Source of the DNA: Chloroflexota bacterium | GTDB taxonomy: Bacteria > Chloroflexota > Anaerolineae > Anaerolineales > VGOW01 | Length of the DNA: 64,000 bases | Direction: 5' to 3' | NCBI GenBank assembly: GCA_016875735.1 | Contig: VGOW01000002.1 | Location: forward strand, 82,909 to 146,908 | Shown here: piece after piece, positions 32,115 through 41,125 of the stretch | Numbering within the stretch: position 1 is the first letter of the stretch | Layout: every line of letters begins with the position of its first letter | Made by a program: the position numbers and the translations under genes | The notes under the pieces: model-generated | The model's input: the letters and a program-made list of their open reading frames with translations, nothing else | Database searches by the model: none | Told to the model about the DNA's origin: nothing

Positions 32115-32784
32115 CCTTCTTCTCATCGACGACGATCACAACCTCACTCAACTGCTGGGCGATTATCTGAGCAGTCAGGGTTGTAGCACGCGCGTGGCCG
32201 GTGATGGCCGAGGCGGACTGCGCGCGCTCTTCGAGCGTCCGCCCGATCTGATCGTTCTCGACGTGACGATGCCGAACAAGGACGGGTGGGAGACGCTGAC
32301 CCGCATCCGCGATGTGAGCGACGTGCCGGTGATCATGCTGACCGCACGCGGGGACGAGCCAGACGTGCTACGCGGCTTCTCGCTCGGCGCGGACGACTAC
32401 GTGACCAAGCCCTTTTCCTTCGCGCAACTGCTGGCGCGCATTCGGGCGGTGCTGGCCCGGGCGGGAAAAGCCGACGCCGGCGAAATGCGCCTGCGCGGCG
32501 GCGATCTGGAAGCTGATTTGACGACCAAGCGGGTGACTCGCAACGGCGAATTGATCGCCCTGACGCCGACGGAATTCAAATTGCTGACGGCGCTCATGCG
32601 CCGCATGGGTGAGGTCGTGTCGCCGGAAGAACTGGTGCGCGAGGTGTGGGGGCCGCAATACGCGGACGAGATCGGCCACGTGCGCCGGTACGTGTGGCAC
32701 TTGCGCCGGAAGATTGAGACGGACCCTGAGCGCCCGCGCTACATTCACAACGACCGCGGGTTTGGGTATCGGTTTCAGGCTTGA
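32107..32784 (+). CDS. OmpR-family response regulator
   Basis: 225 aa, overlapping the kinase gene by 8 bp. Receiver features are IDDDH (acidic pocket), LIVLDVTMPNKDG with the phospho-acceptor Asp near residue 51, MLTARGDE and YVTKPFSF. A winged helix follows (LTPTEFKLLTALMRRMGEVV; VRRYVWHLRRKIE) and the protein ends in GFGYRFQA. Partner of the adjacent kinase. Confidence 0.94.
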   Translation: MADLLLIDDDHNLTQLLGDYLSSQGCSTRVAGDGRGGLRALFERPPDLIVLDVTMPNKDGWETLTRIRDVSDVPVIMLTARGDEPDVLRGFSLGADDYVTKPFSFAQLLARIRAVLARAGKADAGEMRLRGGDLEADLTTKRVTRNGELIALTPTEFKLLTALMRRMGEVVSPEELVREVWGPQYADEIGHVRRYVWHLRRKIETDPERPRYIHNDRGFGYRFQA

Positions 32785-32800
32785 AGTCCGGCATCACTCT

Positions 32801-33970
32801 GTGACCACCCCTTTCCTCAAATCCCTTTTCCTCCTCGACTCCAACATCATCTATCTCAATCACGGATCCTTCGGCGCTTGCCCCAAGCCCGTCTTCGACG
32901 AGTATCAACGCTGGCAACGCGAGCTCGAACGACAGCCGGTTGAGTTTCTCGACCGCCGCATCGCCGAACGGCTGGCCGAGGCCCGTTCCAAACTCGCCGC
33001 GCACGTCGGCGTGGAGGCCGAAGACCTCGTGTGCTTTCCCAACCCCACCACCGCGCTCAACATGGTTGCCCGCAGTCTCGATCTGAATCCCGGCGATGAG
33101 ATTCTCGCCACCGATCACGAATACGGCGCGATGGATCGCACGTGGGCTCTGATCTGTAAAAAGGGCGGAGCGCGATACATCCGCCGACCCATTCCCCTGC
33201 CCGTTACCACTCACGCCGCAGTTGCCGATCGCTTTTGGGGCGGCGTCACCCCGCGCACCCGCGCCATCTTCATCAGCCACATCACCAGCCCCACTGCCCT
33301 CACCTTCCCCATTGCCGAAATTTGCCGCCGCGCCCGCGCCGCCGGAATCCTCACCATCATTGACGGCGCGCACGCACCGGGGCAAATCCCGCTCAACCTG
33401 CGCGAGTTGGGTTGCGATGTGTATGCGGCCGCCGCACACAAATGGTTGTGCGCGCCCAAAGGTTCAGCCTTTTTGTATGCGCGGCGAGAAGTTCAATCGT
33501 GGCTGGAGCCGTTGGTGGTGAGTTGGGGCTGGGGCAATGAAACTTTTGCGCCCGCGCCCGGCACGGGCGAAACGCAGTTCATTCGCTTTCATCAATGGCA
33601 GGGCACGCGCGATGTCGCCGCCTTTCTCGCCACGCCCGCCGCCATCGAATTTCAACGCGAACACCATTGGGATTCGGTGCGGCGCGAGTGCCGCCGACTC
33701 GCCAGCGAAACTCGCCGCCGCATCAATGCTCTCACCGGCCTCGAGCCCATTTGCCCCGATTCGGAAGAGTGGTTCACCCAACTCGTCGCAGTCCGCTTGC
33801 CGGACTCAGTGAACGCCGCCTCTCTGAAGGCGCGGCTGTACGACGAGTTCCGCATCGAAGCGCCCGTCTTCAAATGGAATGAGTTGAATTTGATCCGCGT
33901 GTCGTTTCAGGGATACAACACCGGCGAGGATGCCGATGCGCTGGCGAACGCGTTGAGGGTATGTTTGTAG
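32801..33970 (+). CDS. Class V PLP aminotransferase-fold enzyme (isopenicillin N epimerase-like)
   Basis: 389 aa, GTG start at 32801; an in-frame extension upstream overlaps the response regulator and was discarded. The NHGSFGACPKPVFDEYQRW start, FPNPTTALNM, ISHITSPTAL, IIDGAHAPGQIPLNL (cofactor Asp) and AAAHKWLCAPKG (PLP Lys) are typical of the CefD/EgtE/cysteine-desulfurase-like class V family. The substrate is unknown; related proteins include epimerases, lyases and ergothioneine C-S lyases. The stop codon is supplied by the palindrome at 33967-33994. Confidence 0.85.
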   Translation: MTTPFLKSLFLLDSNIIYLNHGSFGACPKPVFDEYQRWQRELERQPVEFLDRRIAERLAEARSKLAAHVGVEAEDLVCFPNPTTALNMVARSLDLNPGDEILATDHEYGAMDRTWALICKKGGARYIRRPIPLPVTTHAAVADRFWGGVTPRTRAIFISHITSPTALTFPIAEICRRARAAGILTIIDGAHAPGQIPLNLRELGCDVYAAAAHKWLCAPKGSAFLYARREVQSWLEPLVVSWGWGNETFAPAPGTGETQFIRFHQWQGTRDVAAFLATPAAIEFQREHHWDSVRRECRRLASETRRRINALTGLEPICPDSEEWFTQLVAVRLPDSVNAASLKARLYDEFRIEAPVFKWNELNLIRVSFQGYNTGEDADALANALRVCL

Positions 33971-33994
33971 GGGCGGTTCGCGAACCGCCCCTAC
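33967..33994. repeat. Perfect 28 nt palindrome providing both stop codons of convergent genes
   Basis: The 14 nt arm GTAGGGGCGGTTCG is followed by its exact reverse complement. The TAG in the left arm ends the aminotransferase gene (33968-33970). The CTA in the right arm is the TAG that ends the convergent M23 peptidase gene (33993-33991). Its GTAGGGGC arms are shared with the element at 36876-36928. It probably works as a bidirectional RNA hairpin; there is no T run. Confidence 0.85.
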
Positions 33995-34638
33995 ATTTGC
34001 GCGCCCGGCGCCACACGCTGGCCGTTGAGCCGCACTTCGTAATGCAGGTGCGGGCCGGTTGAGTTGCCGGTGTTGCCCGACAATCCCACAAGACTGCCCG
34101 CCGTCACGAACTGCCCAACCTTCACCGGGATGCTGTCGAGGTGGGCATAATACGTTTTGTGCGGTCCGTTCTCGACGATCACCAAATTGCCGTAGCCCTC
34201 GGTGTTCCATCCGGCGTGCGTCACTCGCCCGCTCATCGTGGCCCGGATCGGTGTGCCCACCGGAATGGCAATGTCGAGCGCTCGATGGCCGTCGTGATAT
34301 TCTTGCGAGATCGGGCCCTGCACGGGCAGTCCGCGCGGCACACCGGCGTTGGCCTGCTCCATCCCCATCATCATTTGCCCGATCAACTGCATGAGCCGCA
34401 TCGCCAGCAATTGCTCGAGCGGCGCAAAAAAGTTTCCCTGCGAGAGGCCGGAGAGAAAGCCGAGCGGGGGAGCCGGAGTCGGAGTCGCGGGGGTGAACGG
34501 CGAAAGTTGAGTGGCGGCCAGTTGCTGATCGAGCAGTGTCGAAAAATCCGATCCGGCAGAGGAGGTCAATCGGTTATGCGATGCATCAGTCGAATCCCGC
34601 GAGGGCACGGGCGGCGTTACAAATAGTGGGCTGTCCAC
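33991..34638 (-). CDS. M23-family peptidoglycan endopeptidase
   Basis: 215 aa. The C-terminal ~110 residues are a LytM/M23 domain with H-x3-D (GHRALDIAIP), a GRVTHAGWNTEGYGNLVIVE strand pair and the HLHYEV motif that completes the zinc site. The N-terminal half is Ser/Thr/Pro-rich with a Met/Gln-rich helix (LLAMRLMQLIGQMMMGME) and no obvious signal peptide or lipobox, which is odd for a wall hydrolase. It could be exported by a specialised route, or the start may be misjudged. Convergent with the aminotransferase gene. Confidence 0.85.
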   Translation of the reverse strand: MDSPLFVTPPVPSRDSTDASHNRLTSSAGSDFSTLLDQQLAATQLSPFTPATPTPAPPLGFLSGLSQGNFFAPLEQLLAMRLMQLIGQMMMGMEQANAGVPRGLPVQGPISQEYHDGHRALDIAIPVGTPIRATMSGRVTHAGWNTEGYGNLVIVENGPHKTYYAHLDSIPVKVGQFVTAGSLVGLSGNTGNSTGPHLHYEVRLNGQRVAPGAQM

Positions 34639-34700
34639 GAGGCCATTGTATGATTTTCTTGAGGGATTGGGGATGAAAATTGGGTAAAGATTTTCGAGCG

Positions 34701-35033
34701 TCAGCGGAGAAAGTGGCGGATGATCAGCGCGGCGTCGTCGAGCGGGCTTTGGGTGAAGGGGAGTTTGTGATCGCGGTCAACGGTGGTGGAGAGGCGCGCG
34801 GCGGAATCGCGCACGCTTCGCGGAAACGAGTCGGCGGCGGCGAGCGCGCGAAGTTGAGTGACGGCGTTTCGCGCGTTCGCCCATTCCGGTGGGCGCGATC
34901 CCTGTGCCGCCCACTCCCGAATGGCCGCGCCCACCGCGCGCCGCGCGCACACCCGCGCCATGCCGTCGTTGCCTTCGGCCAGCGCGCGCTGCGCCCGATC
35001 CAATTCACGCTGAATGTCTTCCGATAAAGTCAT
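34701..35033 (-). CDS. Small helical protein of unknown function
   Basis: 110 aa, predicted all-helical and soluble (EDIQRELDRAQRALAEGND, then ARVCARRAVGAAIREWAAQ). The Arg/Ala-rich helix pair is reminiscent of HEPN-type helical bundles, but the R-x4-6-H nuclease motif is not seen. It lies between the M23 peptidase and pxpA genes on the same strand. Codon pattern and isolation from other frames support it as a real gene; no family was recognised. Confidence 0.5.
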   Translation of the reverse strand: MTLSEDIQRELDRAQRALAEGNDGMARVCARRAVGAAIREWAAQGSRPPEWANARNAVTQLRALAAADSFPRSVRDSAARLSTTVDRDHKLPFTQSPLDDAALIIRHFLR

Positions 35034-35051
35034 TTGCGAGCCGGAGAGTTT

Positions 35052-35136
35052 TCACCGCAGAGTCGCAGAGCACGCTGAGATTTTTTCATGGGATTTCTCT
35101 GCGCTCTTTGCGCTCTCCGTGTCTCGGCGGTAAAAA
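35052..35136. repeat. Fold-back repeat (TTCACCGCAGAGTCGCAGAG type)
   Basis: An imperfect 85 nt hairpin fills the gap between pxpA and the helical-protein gene. Its left arm TTCACCGCAGAGTCGCAGAG and right arm CTCTCCGTGTCTCGGCGGT are related to the repeat at 3734-3800, with an AT-rich centre (TTTTTTCATGGGATT). Confidence 0.6.
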
Positions 35137-35177
35137 GTAAGTGTCCGGGTATTCATTTGTGATCATCTGTGCGCGAA

Positions 35178-35930
35178 TCAAAGAAACATTGGCATCGGTT
35201 TCACATCCACACCGTTCGCCGCAAGCGTAGCGCGCACGGCGCGAACAATCTCGGCGGCGTTGGCGTTGTCGCCGTGAATGCACAATGTGTCCACATTCAC
35301 TCGCCGCACGCCGAATGCGATGCCTTCCTTCGCCAACTTCACCGCGTTCGCCGAAGCCTCTTCCGGCGAAGCCAGCACTGCGCCCGGCAGTTTGCGCGAT
35401 CTCAGCGTGCCATCCGGGTTGTATGCCCGATCCGGAAAGCCCTCGTTGGCCGTGTGCAACCCGGCCTCGATCCCCGCTTCGATCAACGCCGATCCGGCCA
35501 GCCCGACGAGAATCATATTTTTGCTTAACCGCGCCACTGCCCGCGCAATTGCATTTGCCAGCGCGCGATCTGTCGCGGCCTGATTGTAGAGCGCGCCGTG
35601 CGGTTTGACGTGCGCCACTTCGGCTCCGGCGGCGCGGGCGAGCCCGGCCAACGCGCCGATTTGATACAGCACCATCGCTTCCACTTCGTCGGGCGCAAGC
35701 GACATCTCTCGCCGCCCGAAGCCCTGCAAATCGGGATAGCCCGGATGCGCGCCCACGCTCACCCCGCGCCGCGCCGCCAGCGCCACCGTCTGCGTCATCA
35801 CCATCGGATCGCCCGCGTGAAACCCGCAAGCAATGTTGGCCGATGTGATGTGCGGCATAATCGCCTCATCACTGCCCAACACATACCGGCCAAAACTTTC
35901 GCCCATGTCGCAATTGAGATCAATCATCAT
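35178..35930 (-). CDS. pxpA: 5-oxoprolinase subunit A (LamB/YcsF family)
   Basis: 250 aa. LNCDMGESFGRY at the start, ANIACGFHAGDP, VGAHPGYPDLQGFGRR, HVKPHGALYN and a C-terminal VDTLCIHGDN are diagnostic for PxpA. With PxpB and PxpC it performs ATP-dependent ring opening of 5-oxoproline to glutamate. It overlaps the end of pxpC by about 10 bp and is the last gene of the map-pxpB-pxpC-pxpA run. Confidence 0.95.
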   Translation of the reverse strand: MMIDLNCDMGESFGRYVLGSDEAIMPHITSANIACGFHAGDPMVMTQTVALAARRGVSVGAHPGYPDLQGFGRREMSLAPDEVEAMVLYQIGALAGLARAAGAEVAHVKPHGALYNQAATDRALANAIARAVARLSKNMILVGLAGSALIEAGIEAGLHTANEGFPDRAYNPDGTLRSRKLPGAVLASPEEASANAVKLAKEGIAFGVRRVNVDTLCIHGDNANAAEIVRAVRATLAANGVDVKPMPMFL

Positions 35931-36867
35931 CCGGCTCGATCACTCTCAGCCCATTCATCATCGCCCGGTATCGCGCCTGCGCCGCCTCCACCGTCGTCGC
36001 CCGAAAGCCCACGCGGCCCGCGCCCGGCGCGCACTGCGCCAGCGCGGGAAAATCCGCGCTCACCACCGTCGCGATCTTCGGATAGCCGCCGGTCGTCGGG
36101 CCGTCGGCCATCATCACCATCGGCTCGCCGCTCGCCGGAACCTGCGCGCTCCCCCTCACCATCCCGTCCGACACAATATCCGCGCCGCTCCGATGAGCAA
36201 TCGTCGCGCCTTGCAATCGGTATCCCATTCGATCCGATGTCGCGCTCACCGCATACTCGCTCGACAAAAAAACGCGCAAGCCCTCATCGGCGAATCGCTC
36301 GGCCTGCGGCCCGATGATCACGTCGACCGTTATTGCCTCGCCATACTTCGGCAGAATCATTTCGGGAATTTCGCGCCCCGCCAGTTGCCACGGCGATTGC
36401 GAAGGAGCGCCGACCGGAAGGGTGTCGCCGCCGCGCAGTGGCCCGCCATTCAACCCGCCCAGCGCCCCGCGCACGAACGTTGCCCGCGAGCCCAGCACCG
36501 GCTCGCAAACGATCCCGCCCGCCACCGCCACATATCCCCAACACCCGCCGGGGCTCTTTCGCATTTCGATCACCGATCCCCTGCGGCAGAGGATCGACAT
36601 CCACAACGGCATGAGTCGCCCGTTCACAAAAAGGTCGTAACCGGCTCCGGCGGCGGCCAACACGCAATCATCGGTCGCTTCCAGCATCAAATCGCCAATG
36701 CCCACTTCGAGTCCGGCCGCGTTCGCCTCGTTGCCCACCAGCAGGTTGGCGGCGCGCAGAGCAAACATGTCCATCGCGCCCGAGACCGGCACCCCGAACC
36801 GCGCAAACCCGAATCGGCCCAAATCTTGGATCGTCGTCAACGGGCCGGGATCAATGATCGTCAACAT
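35920..36867 (-). CDS. pxpC: 5-oxoprolinase subunit C (biotin-dependent carboxylase-like, KipA family)
   Basis: 315 aa from the ATG at 36867. The start is set by the family-typical LTIIDPGPLTTIQDLGRFGF. A longer open frame from 36915 only translates the cruciform repeat. Other signatures are GVPVSGAMDMFALRAANLLVGN, GYVAVAGGI and MVMMADGPTTGGYPKIATV. Encoded between pxpB and pxpA. Confidence 0.95.
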   Translation of the reverse strand: MLTIIDPGPLTTIQDLGRFGFARFGVPVSGAMDMFALRAANLLVGNEANAAGLEVGIGDLMLEATDDCVLAAAGAGYDLFVNGRLMPLWMSILCRRGSVIEMRKSPGGCWGYVAVAGGIVCEPVLGSRATFVRGALGGLNGGPLRGGDTLPVGAPSQSPWQLAGREIPEMILPKYGEAITVDVIIGPQAERFADEGLRVFLSSEYAVSATSDRMGYRLQGATIAHRSGADIVSDGMVRGSAQVPASGEPMVMMADGPTTGGYPKIATVVSADFPALAQCAPGAGRVGFRATTVEAAQARYRAMMNGLRVIEPDDD

Positions 36868-36875
36868 CGTCTTCC

Positions 36876-36928
36876 GTAGGGGCAACCCTCGCGGTTGCCC
36901 TGTGGACAGCCGCAAGGGCTGCCCCTAC
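36876..36928. repeat. Cruciform palindromic element between pxpB and pxpC
   Basis: Outer arms GTAGGGGC and GCCCCTAC enclose two inner hairpins, GGCAACC-ctcgc-GGTTGCC and AGCC-gcaa-GGGCT, giving a three-way-junction fold of 53 nt. The same architecture is present at 60348-60402 inside etfB. It fills the pxpB-pxpC gap. Confidence 0.8.
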
Positions 36929-36929
36929 C

Positions 36930-37574
36930 CTATGGTGGCACAAACCGCACCGCATCGCCCGGCGCAAATAGAAACGGCGGCTCGCGATTCGGATCGAACA
37001 ACGCGAGCGGCGTGAAGCCGATGATGCGCCAACCGCCCGGCGAGTCGATGGGGTAGATTCCAGTTTGCAGTCCGGCAATGCCCACCGACCCGGCGGGCAC
37101 TCGCGTGCGCGGCGTTTCGAGGCGCGGCGCGGCAATGGCCGGATCGAGTTTGCCCATGTAGGGGTAACCGGGCGTGAAGCCCATCATATACACCGTGTAC
37201 TCTGCGCCGCTGTGAATGCGAATGACCTCTTGCGGCGAGAGGCCGTTGTGTTGGGCGACGAATTCGAGATCGGGGCCGCGCTCGCCGCCGTACACGGTGG
37301 GCACTTCGATGCGCCGCACCCCTTCGGGTCGAAGCGACTCGGCGCGAGAGAGTTTGCTCTGCGCCCATTCGGCGACGGCGCGATAGTCGAGCGCCAGCGG
37401 ATCGTATCGAACGAGCAGTGAGCGATAGGTTGGCGCGCATTCCGCCACGCCGTCGAGCGGATCGAGCGACAACAGCCGCGTCAGCGCGTGCACGCGGCGA
37501 TTGATCGCCGGATCGATCTCGTCGCCGAACTCGACGACCAGCGCGGAATCGCCGACCGGGAAAAAGCGAGTCAT
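36930..37574 (-). CDS. pxpB: 5-oxoprolinase subunit B (KipI family)
   Basis: 214 aa. FPVGDSALVVEFGDEIDPAIN at the N-terminus, then YTVYMMGFTPGYPYMGKLD, TPRTRVPAGSVGIAG, GIYPIDSPGGWRIIGFTPL and a C-terminal FAPGDAVRFVP are diagnostic of PxpB/KipI. The ATG overlaps the TGA of the methionine aminopeptidase gene (ATGA), so it is translationally coupled to map. Confidence 0.95.
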   Translation of the reverse strand: MTRFFPVGDSALVVEFGDEIDPAINRRVHALTRLLSLDPLDGVAECAPTYRSLLVRYDPLALDYRAVAEWAQSKLSRAESLRPEGVRRIEVPTVYGGERGPDLEFVAQHNGLSPQEVIRIHSGAEYTVYMMGFTPGYPYMGKLDPAIAAPRLETPRTRVPAGSVGIAGLQTGIYPIDSPGGWRIIGFTPLALFDPNREPPFLFAPGDAVRFVPP

Positions 37575-38341
37575 GGCAGGGAAAGAATCTCCGGCCCGTG
37601 ATCGGTGATGGCGATGGTGTGCTCGAACTGCGCTGAGAGTTTGCCGTCAGTCGTCACCACCGTCCAGCCGTCATCGAGCAGTTTCCATTCGGCCTGCCCG
37701 GCGTTGATCATCGGCTCGATGGTGAAGACCATGCCGGGCCGAAGTTTGGGGCCCTTCCCGGCGGGGCCAATGTGCGGCACCGAAGGGTCTTCGTGCAGGC
37801 TTCGCCCCAACCCGTGCCCGCCCCACTCGCGCACCACACTGAAGCCCATGCTCTCGGCGTAATCTTGAATCGCCGCGCCGATGTCGGTGAGGCGGCGGCC
37901 CGGCTGTGCCGCTTCGATTCCGCGCCGCAAACATTCTTGAGTCACGTCGAGCAACTTTTGCGCTTCGGGTTTGATCCGGCCAACGCGATATGTCACGCAC
38001 GCATCACCGCAATAGCCGTTGAGGCTGAGGCCGATGTCGATGCCCACGATGTCGCCGTCACGGAGGGCACGGCCATTGGGCAGGCCGTGACACACTTCGT
38101 CGTTGATCGAGGCGCAGATCACGCCCGGAAACGGAGGCCGGGTGGGCGGCCGCCCACGATAGCCTTGGTAGAGAGGCTTTGCGCCGCGGCGGAGGAGAAA
38201 ATCGGCGGTCAGCGAATCGAGGTCGCGCAGCTTCACGCCGGGGCGAATGGCGGCTTCGAGTTGGGCGAAGGCTTGCGCCACCAACCGCCCGGCTTCGCGC
38301 AGAGCGGCGATCTCTTTTTGATTCTTCAGTTGAATTGCCAT
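37571..38341 (-). CDS. map: Methionine aminopeptidase, type I
   Basis: 256 aa from the ATG at 38341 (AIQLKNQKEIAALREAGRLV is the usual start; upstream in-frame sequence overlaps the broken kinase gene). Metal ligands can be placed: Asp in GIDIGLSLNGYCGDA (two Asp), His in GGHGLGRSLHEDP, Glu in FTIEPMIN and Glu in FEHTIAIT. It removes N-terminal Met from new proteins. It is unusual that it is the first gene of a 5-oxoprolinase operon. Confidence 0.95.
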   Translation of the reverse strand: MAIQLKNQKEIAALREAGRLVAQAFAQLEAAIRPGVKLRDLDSLTADFLLRRGAKPLYQGYRGRPPTRPPFPGVICASINDEVCHGLPNGRALRDGDIVGIDIGLSLNGYCGDACVTYRVGRIKPEAQKLLDVTQECLRRGIEAAQPGRRLTDIGAAIQDYAESMGFSVVREWGGHGLGRSLHEDPSVPHIGPAGKGPKLRPGMVFTIEPMINAGQAEWKLLDDGWTVVTTDGKLSAQFEHTIAITDHGPEILSLP

Positions 38342-38358
38342 GCGGTTGAACCAGGGGA

Positions 38359-41077
38359 TCATTGAGAGGGAGAATAGAGACGCGCCAAGCGCTCGATGGC
38401 ATGCTGCAGATCGTCGGCCTTGACCGGTTTGGGCACGAAGTCGTCCATGCCCGCTTCCAAACACCGCTCGCGGTCAGACTGCATAGCATAGGCGGTGAGG
38501 GCAATGATGGGCACGTGGCCACCTTCCTCGCGCTCGCGGGCGCGAATGACGATGGTGGCGTTCAAGCCATCGACCTCCGGCATTTGCACATCCATCAACA
38601 CCACGTCGAAGCGCAATTCACCAGTGACGGTAACGGCGGCCTGCCCGTTGTTCACCACCATCACCTCGTAACCCCGCTTCTCCAACATGCGTGTGATCAC
38701 GCGCTGGTTGATGGCATTGTCTTCGACGAGCAGCACTCGGCGGCCGATGCCCGGCGTCGCAAGCGCGCTGGCCGCCGATGAGGGCTCGCCGGCGGGCAAG
38801 CCGAGCATGGTCGTGAAGTGAAAGACGCTCCCTTTGCCCGGTTCGCTGTCCACCCACAACTCGCCGCCGAATTTCTGGACAAGATCGCGGGCGATGGCGA
38901 GTCCGAGTCCCGTGCCGCCGTATTTGCGAGTCATGCTTCCATCGGCCTGCACGAAAGGCTGGAACAGTTTGCCTTGCTTGTCGAGCGGGATACCGACTCC
39001 CGTATCGCGCACCTCAATTCCCACCCAGCCTCCCTCGGCGCTGGCCTCCACGGTGACGCCACCCGTCTCCGTAAACTTGATCGCATTGCCGATCAAGTTG
39101 ATGAGTATCTGCCGCAGTTTATCGGAGTCGGCCCACACTCGCAAATTGCTGTCGGCAGGTGGATCCATGCGAAGGTAGAGATTCTTCTCATCGGCTTGCA
39201 TCCGCGCCAACAATCGGAGTTCGCTGAACAGGATCGCCAAATCGACGGCCTTCGCTTCGATTTCCATCCGGCCGGCTTCGATTTTAGCAATGTCGAGCAC
39301 ATTATTGATAATACTCAGCAAATGCTCGGAAGCGGTGTAAGCGATCTGTATAAACTCGCGTTCTTCTTCCGGTTGGTCGCACATGCCATCGAGCACCATG
39401 CTGAGCGAGCCGATGATTCCGGTGAGGGGGTGCGGAGTTCGTGAGACGTGTTGGCCAAGAATTCGCTCTTGAGTTGGCTGGCGTCTTCGGCGGCGCGGCG
39501 GGCCGAATCGAGCCGCGATAGCAATTGCCCGTTCTCCAATGCCAAACTGGCGCGTTCGGCAAAAGCCACCAACATGCGCCGCGTGCGCGCGTCGAAGGCA
39601 TCCGCCTCTTGGCTTTCCAGATTCAGCGCCCCAATCACGCGCTCCCCGCTTTTGAGCGGCACGACCATTTCGGAGAGGGTGGCGGCCGAGCCCGGTGTTG
39701 AGCGCGGTGGCGACTTCCCGCAGGGCTTCGGCTTGTCGGTGGGCATCTCGCTTGGCCTGAAACAGCCGCGCATTCTCAATGGCAATCGCCGCCTGATCGG
39801 CTAACAGAGTCAACATTTGCAGTTCGGATTCTGGGACGGTGCGCGGGGCCGGAAAGGCCACGTTCATCACACCCACCACCCTCTGCCCGATCTTTAATGG
39901 CAGGCCGATAATCCCCCCGCTCCACTCGCGAGGGGCGCCGACGAAGAGCGGATGCTGATGCATGTCGGGCACAACGATGGTTCTGCCCTCGCGGGCCACA
40001 GTGAAGGTGAGACCGTTGGGGCGCGGAGAGGCGATCGGCTCCCGCGAGCGGCCATCGGATAACATGGCCGCGCCGAAATGGAGGCGGCCACCGGATTGGG
40101 AATCGAAGATAAAGATATGTGTGTTGCAGTGCGCTCACGCGTTCGCGCTCCGCTTCTTCGGCCTCGTGGCGCTGGATGATGATGCTGGCGAGGTGCGCGG
40201 TGGTGTCGATGAGGCGAAGTTCGTAGGGGCCGGGGGAGCGCGGCTCGCGAAAGTAGAAGGCGATCGTCCCCAACACCTTGCCGGCAGAGGAGAACGCCGG
40301 CTTCGACCAGCACGCGCGCAGGCCGTGCGCCAATGCCGCCTCTCGATAGTCTGCCCACAACTCATCATGCTTAATATCGGAAACGATCACCGTCTCGCCG
40401 CGAAAGGCCGCCGTGCCGCACGATCCCGCTTGGGGGCCGATGGGCAATCCGTCCAGCCCCCCGACGAATTCTTCCGGCAGGCTGAGAGCGAGGGCGAGCC
40501 GCAGGCGCTGGCTCTCGGCGTCGAGGATAGCGATGGAGCACATGGCGCCGGGCAGGCGAGTCTCGACGGCTCGCGCCAGCGTTTCCAGAATCTGTTGAAA
40601 GGGCGAGCCGGAGGCGATGAGTTCGAGGATGGCTCGCTGATCCTCGGAGATGTTTTCCATCTGCCGCCGCTCGGTGATGTCGCGAGCTATCCACAACACC
40701 TGATCTTCCAGCATGGGGATGGCGGTCGCGGCAAACCAATGCTCGTCGCCGCCCACTTGCAAATCGTATTCGTAGTTTACGGGCTGGCGTATTTCGAGCG
40801 CGCGCCGGATGATCCCCAAGAACGCATCGGCCTGCGGCTGAGGAAACACCTCGTGGACGGTGTGTCCGATCAGTTCGGCGGCGGGGCGGTACAGCAGAGT
40901 TGTGTCGGTCGCAGAGACTCTGACAAAACGCCCATCGTAATCTGCCACCAGAATCACGTCGCCTGCCGCGCTGGTCAGCGCACGCAGATCGATTTCGGCG
41001 GCGGACTCGGGGCGCGGCGTGTCGGCTTTTGGGGATGAGGGCGAAGCGCGGGCACGGCGGGGCCGGGAGGGAGACAT
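38359..41077 (-). pseudogene. Hybrid histidine kinase, disrupted (PAS-GAF-GAF-GAF-HisKA-HATPase-REC)
   Basis: The coding information is spread over all three minus-strand frames. 41077 to about 40120 encodes PAS and GAF in one frame. A one-base shift near 40125 moves a second GAF (THIFIFDSQSGGRLHFGAAM onward) to another. At about 39695 the third GAF appears without its N-terminal ~100 residues and in the third frame (SAATLSEMVVPLKSGERVIG). At about 39432 the HisKA box (ANTSHELRTP) shifts back within a C run. From there HATPase (NLIGNAIKFTE, GTGLGLAIA) and a receiver domain (LMDVQMPEVDG) are intact to 38359. Two frameshifts plus an internal deletion make a full-length product unlikely. Confidence 0.8.
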
Positions 41078-41125
41078 TCTGCGTTTAGTTTAGCGCATCT
41101 GCTCGGCTCGTCAACCGCCGTTCGA

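Noticed and set aside
38359..41077. Programmed ribosomal frameshifting in the hybrid kinase gene
   Set aside because: Two shifts plus a missing GAF half cannot be explained by recoding, and no slippery heptamer plus pseudoknot is seen.
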